This document shows, in pieces, positions 5,558 to 7,313 of a stretch of DNA of 7,313 bases (positions are counted from its first letter, which is position 1; each line of letters opens with the position of its first letter). Source of the DNA: Aphodosoma sp045614825 (GTDB taxonomy: Bacteria > Bacteroidota > Bacteroidia > Bacteroidales > Paludibacteraceae); the NCBI GenBank assembly GCA_045614825.1, contig JAZLDO010000062.1:1-7313 (forward strand), written 5' to 3'. Position numbers and translations under genes: made by a program. Under the pieces are notes generated by a model, which was given only the letters and a program-made list of their open reading frames with translations, was not told the origin of the DNA and did not search any database.

Positions 5558-6313
5558 TTAGTCACCAAGTTTTGCACAGATAAATTCGCGGTTAAGACGA
5601 GCGATGTGTGCAAGAGAAACTGATTTAGGACATTCTGCAGCACAAGCACCAGTGTTAGTACAGTTACCGAAACCGAGTTCGTCCATTTTGCCAAGCATAG
5701 CTTTAGCACGACGAGCAGCTTCAACTTTACCTTGTGGAAGAAGTGCGAGTTGGCTAACTTTAGCAGCTACGAAAAGCATAGCTGAACCATTTTTACAAGC
5801 AGCAGCACAAGCACCACAACCAATACAAGAAGCAGCATCCATAGCTTCGTCAGCAGCAATTTTGCTGATTGGAATTGCATTAGCATCAGGCACACCACCT
5901 GTATTTACTGATACATAACCACCAGCTTGCATGATTTTGTCATAAGCACGACGGTCAACTACCAAGTCTTTAATTACAGGGAATGCGTGCGAACGCCATG
6001 GTTCTACTGTAATAGTTTCACCATCTTTGAATTTACGCATGTGAAGTTGGCAAGTTGTCACAGCAGAGTCTGGTCCATGAGGGTGACCATTGATATAGAG
6101 AGAACACATACCACAAATACCTTCACGACAGTCGTGGTCGAAAGCGATAGGTTCTTGACGATTAGCAACAAGTTGTTCGTTGAGTACGTCGAGCATCTCA
6201 AGGAACGAACTATCAGTTGAAATATTTTTCAAATCGTATGTAACAAAAGCACCTTTTGCTTTTGGTCCGGCTTGACGCCAAACTTTTACTTTAATATTAA
6301 TTGTCTTTTCCAT
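5558..6313 (-). CDS. frdB: Fumarate reductase/succinate dehydrogenase iron-sulfur subunit
   Basis: The 251-residue subunit carries electrons between the flavoprotein and the membrane cytochrome b/quinone site. The N-terminal plant-ferredoxin domain (about 1-110) binds [2Fe-2S] through C62, C67 and C70 in CREGICGMC and C88 in VTTCQL. The C-terminal domain has CIGCGACAAAC (C163, C166, C169, C173) and CTNTGACAAECPK (C218, C224, C228). By analogy with E. coli SdhB, C163/C166/C169/C228 would hold [4Fe-4S] and C173/C218/C224 [3Fe-4S]. All ligands are present and the length is normal. It starts six bases after the frdA stop, so translation is probably coupled, and it is the last gene of its operon, ahead of a strong terminator. 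In Bacteroides-type relatives the order is frdC-frdA-frdB with menaquinol as donor; frdC would lie beyond the window. Sequence alone does not fix the direction (fumarate reduction or succinate oxidation); fumarate reduction is preferred from the apparent lineage. Confidence 0.95.
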   Translation of the reverse strand: MEKTINIKVKVWRQAGPKAKGAFVTYDLKNISTDSSFLEMLDVLNEQLVANRQEPIAFDHDCREGICGMCSLYINGHPHGPDSAVTTCQLHMRKFKDGETITVEPWRSHAFPVIKDLVVDRRAYDKIMQAGGYVSVNTGGVPDANAIPISKIAADEAMDAASCIGCGACAAACKNGSAMLFVAAKVSQLALLPQGKVEAARRAKAMLGKMDELGFGNCTNTGACAAECPKSVSLAHIARLNREFICAKLGD

Positions 6314-6319
6314 ACGTTA

Positions 6320-7313
6320 TTAAGCTTTATAGTTACGAGTTTGACGTACTACGAATTCATAATCGAGAGGTTCTTTATACATCTTAGGTTCATTGCCTTC
6401 ACCTTGGAATTCCCAGCAAGATACATAAGAGAATTTATCGTCTTGACGGAGAGCTTCACCTTCTGGAGTTTGGAACTCTTCACGGAAGTGACCACCACAA
6501 GATTCTTCACGGTTGAGAGCGTCGCGTGCCATAAGTTCGCCGATTTCGATAAAGTCAGCCAAACGAAGAGCTTTTTCGAGTTCAACGTTGAAGTCATTTT
6601 TGTTACCTGGGATAAATACATCTGACCAGAATACTTTGCGAATTTCTTGGATACGAGCAAGACCAGTTTTCAAACCTTCAGCTGTACGACCCATACCTAC
6701 GAAGTCCCACATAACGAGACCAAGTTCACGGTGGATGCTATCAACAGAACGTTTACCTTGGATCTTCATCAAGCGATCAATTTTATCATTGATCTCTTTT
6801 TCTGCAGCAGCAAACTCAGGAGCGTCAGTTGAGAAACGTGGCACTTGAATTTGGTCTGAAAGATAGTTTTGAATTGTATAAGGCAATACGAAATAACCGT
6901 CAGCCAAACCTTGCATCAATGCAGAAGCACCAAGACGGTTAGCACCGTGGTCAGAGAAGTTAGCTTCACCGATAGCGAAGAGGCCAGGGATAGATGTTTG
7001 CAATTCATAGTCAACCCAGATACCACCCATTGTGTAGTGGATAGCAGGGAAGATCATCATTGGAGTTTCGTATGGATTATCGTCAACGATTTTTTCATAC
7101 ATTTGGAAGAGGTTACCATAACGAGCTTCAACAGCATCACGACCAAGACGTTCGATAGCATATTTGAAGTCAAGATATACAGCAAGACCTGTAGCGTTAA
7201 CACCGAAACCAGCGTCGCAACGTTCTTTAGCAGCACGAGAAGCTACGTCACGTGGCACGAGGTTACCGAATGCAGGATAACGACGTTCCAAGTAGAAGTC
7301 GCGGTCTTCGTCT
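6320..7313 (-). CDS. frdA: Fumarate reductase/succinate dehydrogenase flavoprotein subunit, C-terminal half
   Basis: The reading frame is open to the window edge, giving 330 visible residues that start DEDRDFYLERRYPAFGNLVP. A TTG at 7291 is an internal Leu codon, not the start. The subunit reduces fumarate to succinate at a covalent FAD on the cytoplasmic side of the membrane. Visible active-site elements, numbered from the window edge, are R21 in LVPRDVASRA, H92 in AIHYTMGG and R126 in GANRLGAS. These match the Arg, His and Arg of the E. coli FrdA dicarboxylate site. The FAD-binding segment GLFAIGEANFSDHGANRLG is also present. The C-terminal helical domain ends in SCGGHFREEF and a tail KMYKEPLDYEFVVRQTRNYKA. 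The flavin-linked His and the nucleotide-binding motif lie in the missing N-terminal half. FrdB follows after six bases. The long-type flavoprotein with the SCGGHFR motif fits the cytochrome-b (frdC) class of complex, an inference. Confidence 0.95.
   Translation of the reverse strand, partial: DEDRDFYLERRYPAFGNLVPRDVASRAAKERCDAGFGVNATGLAVYLDFKYAIERLGRDAVEARYGNLFQMYEKIVDDNPYETPMMIFPAIHYTMGGIWVDYELQTSIPGLFAIGEANFSDHGANRLGASALMQGLADGYFVLPYTIQNYLSDQIQVPRFSTDAPEFAAAEKEINDKIDRLMKIQGKRSVDSIHRELGLVMWDFVGMGRTAEGLKTGLARIQEIRKVFWSDVFIPGNKNDFNVELEKALRLADFIEIGELMARDALNREESCGGHFREEFQTPEGEALRQDDKFSYVSCWEFQGEGNEPKMYKEPLDYEFVVRQTRNYKA

Noticed and set aside
6320..7291. frdA starting at the TTG at 7291 as a complete gene
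   Set aside because: The frame stays open to the window edge with conserved flavoprotein sequence (DRDFYLERRYPAFG), and the FAD-binding N-terminal half is missing, so this is an internal Leu codon of a truncated view.

Overview
The window reads as ordinary chromosomal DNA from an anaerobic or microaerophilic member of the Bacteroidota, most likely order Bacteroidales. The reasons are close motif-level resemblance of the transketolase, FrdAB and NagB proteins to Bacteroides-type relatives (recalled, not searched), Bacteroidota-type -7 promoter boxes (TAnnTTTG) at two genes, no clear Shine-Dalgarno sequences, and moderately AT-rich DNA with very AT-rich gaps. All seven recognisable genes lie on the minus strand, so the biological reading order runs from high to low coordinates. 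The long plus-strand ORFs are shadows of these genes.

Layout in order of transcription: (1) 7313-6320, the C-terminal half of the fumarate reductase/succinate dehydrogenase flavoprotein (frdA), cut by the window edge. (2) 6313-5558, the three-cluster iron-sulfur subunit (frdB), six bases after frdA and followed by a strong intrinsic terminator at 5492-5528. (3) A 280-base AT-rich gap with a promoter, then 5277-4555, a Bax inhibitor-1/YccA-type membrane protein. (4) 4517-2496, transketolase (tkt), only 37 bases after the BI-1 gene, ended by a perfect 16-bp bidirectional terminator at 2431-2470. (5) 2355-1489, malonyl-CoA:ACP transacylase (fabD), whose -7 box directly abuts the preceding terminator. 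(6) 1359-178, an A-type flavodiiron protein (fprA-like). (7) 104-1, the first 34 codons of glucosamine-6-phosphate deaminase (nagB), cut by the other edge.

The genes do not form one pathway. frdAB serves anaerobic fumarate respiration, tkt the non-oxidative pentose phosphate pathway, fabD fatty-acid initiation, the flavodiiron protein O2/NO detoxification, and nagB amino-sugar catabolism. Together they suit a fermentative, fumarate-respiring anaerobe that meets traces of oxygen.

No novel gene system is visible. The most unusual signal is non-coding. Three consecutive genes (fabD, fprA, nagB) each carry tandem 7-bp repeats just upstream of the start codon. All fit the plus-strand form AGTNNNN, although the remaining bases differ from gene to gene. 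At fabD and fprA the repeat begins exactly 13 bases from the ATG, and at nagB 16 bases. A further heptamer repeat of different sequence overlaps the fprA stop codon.
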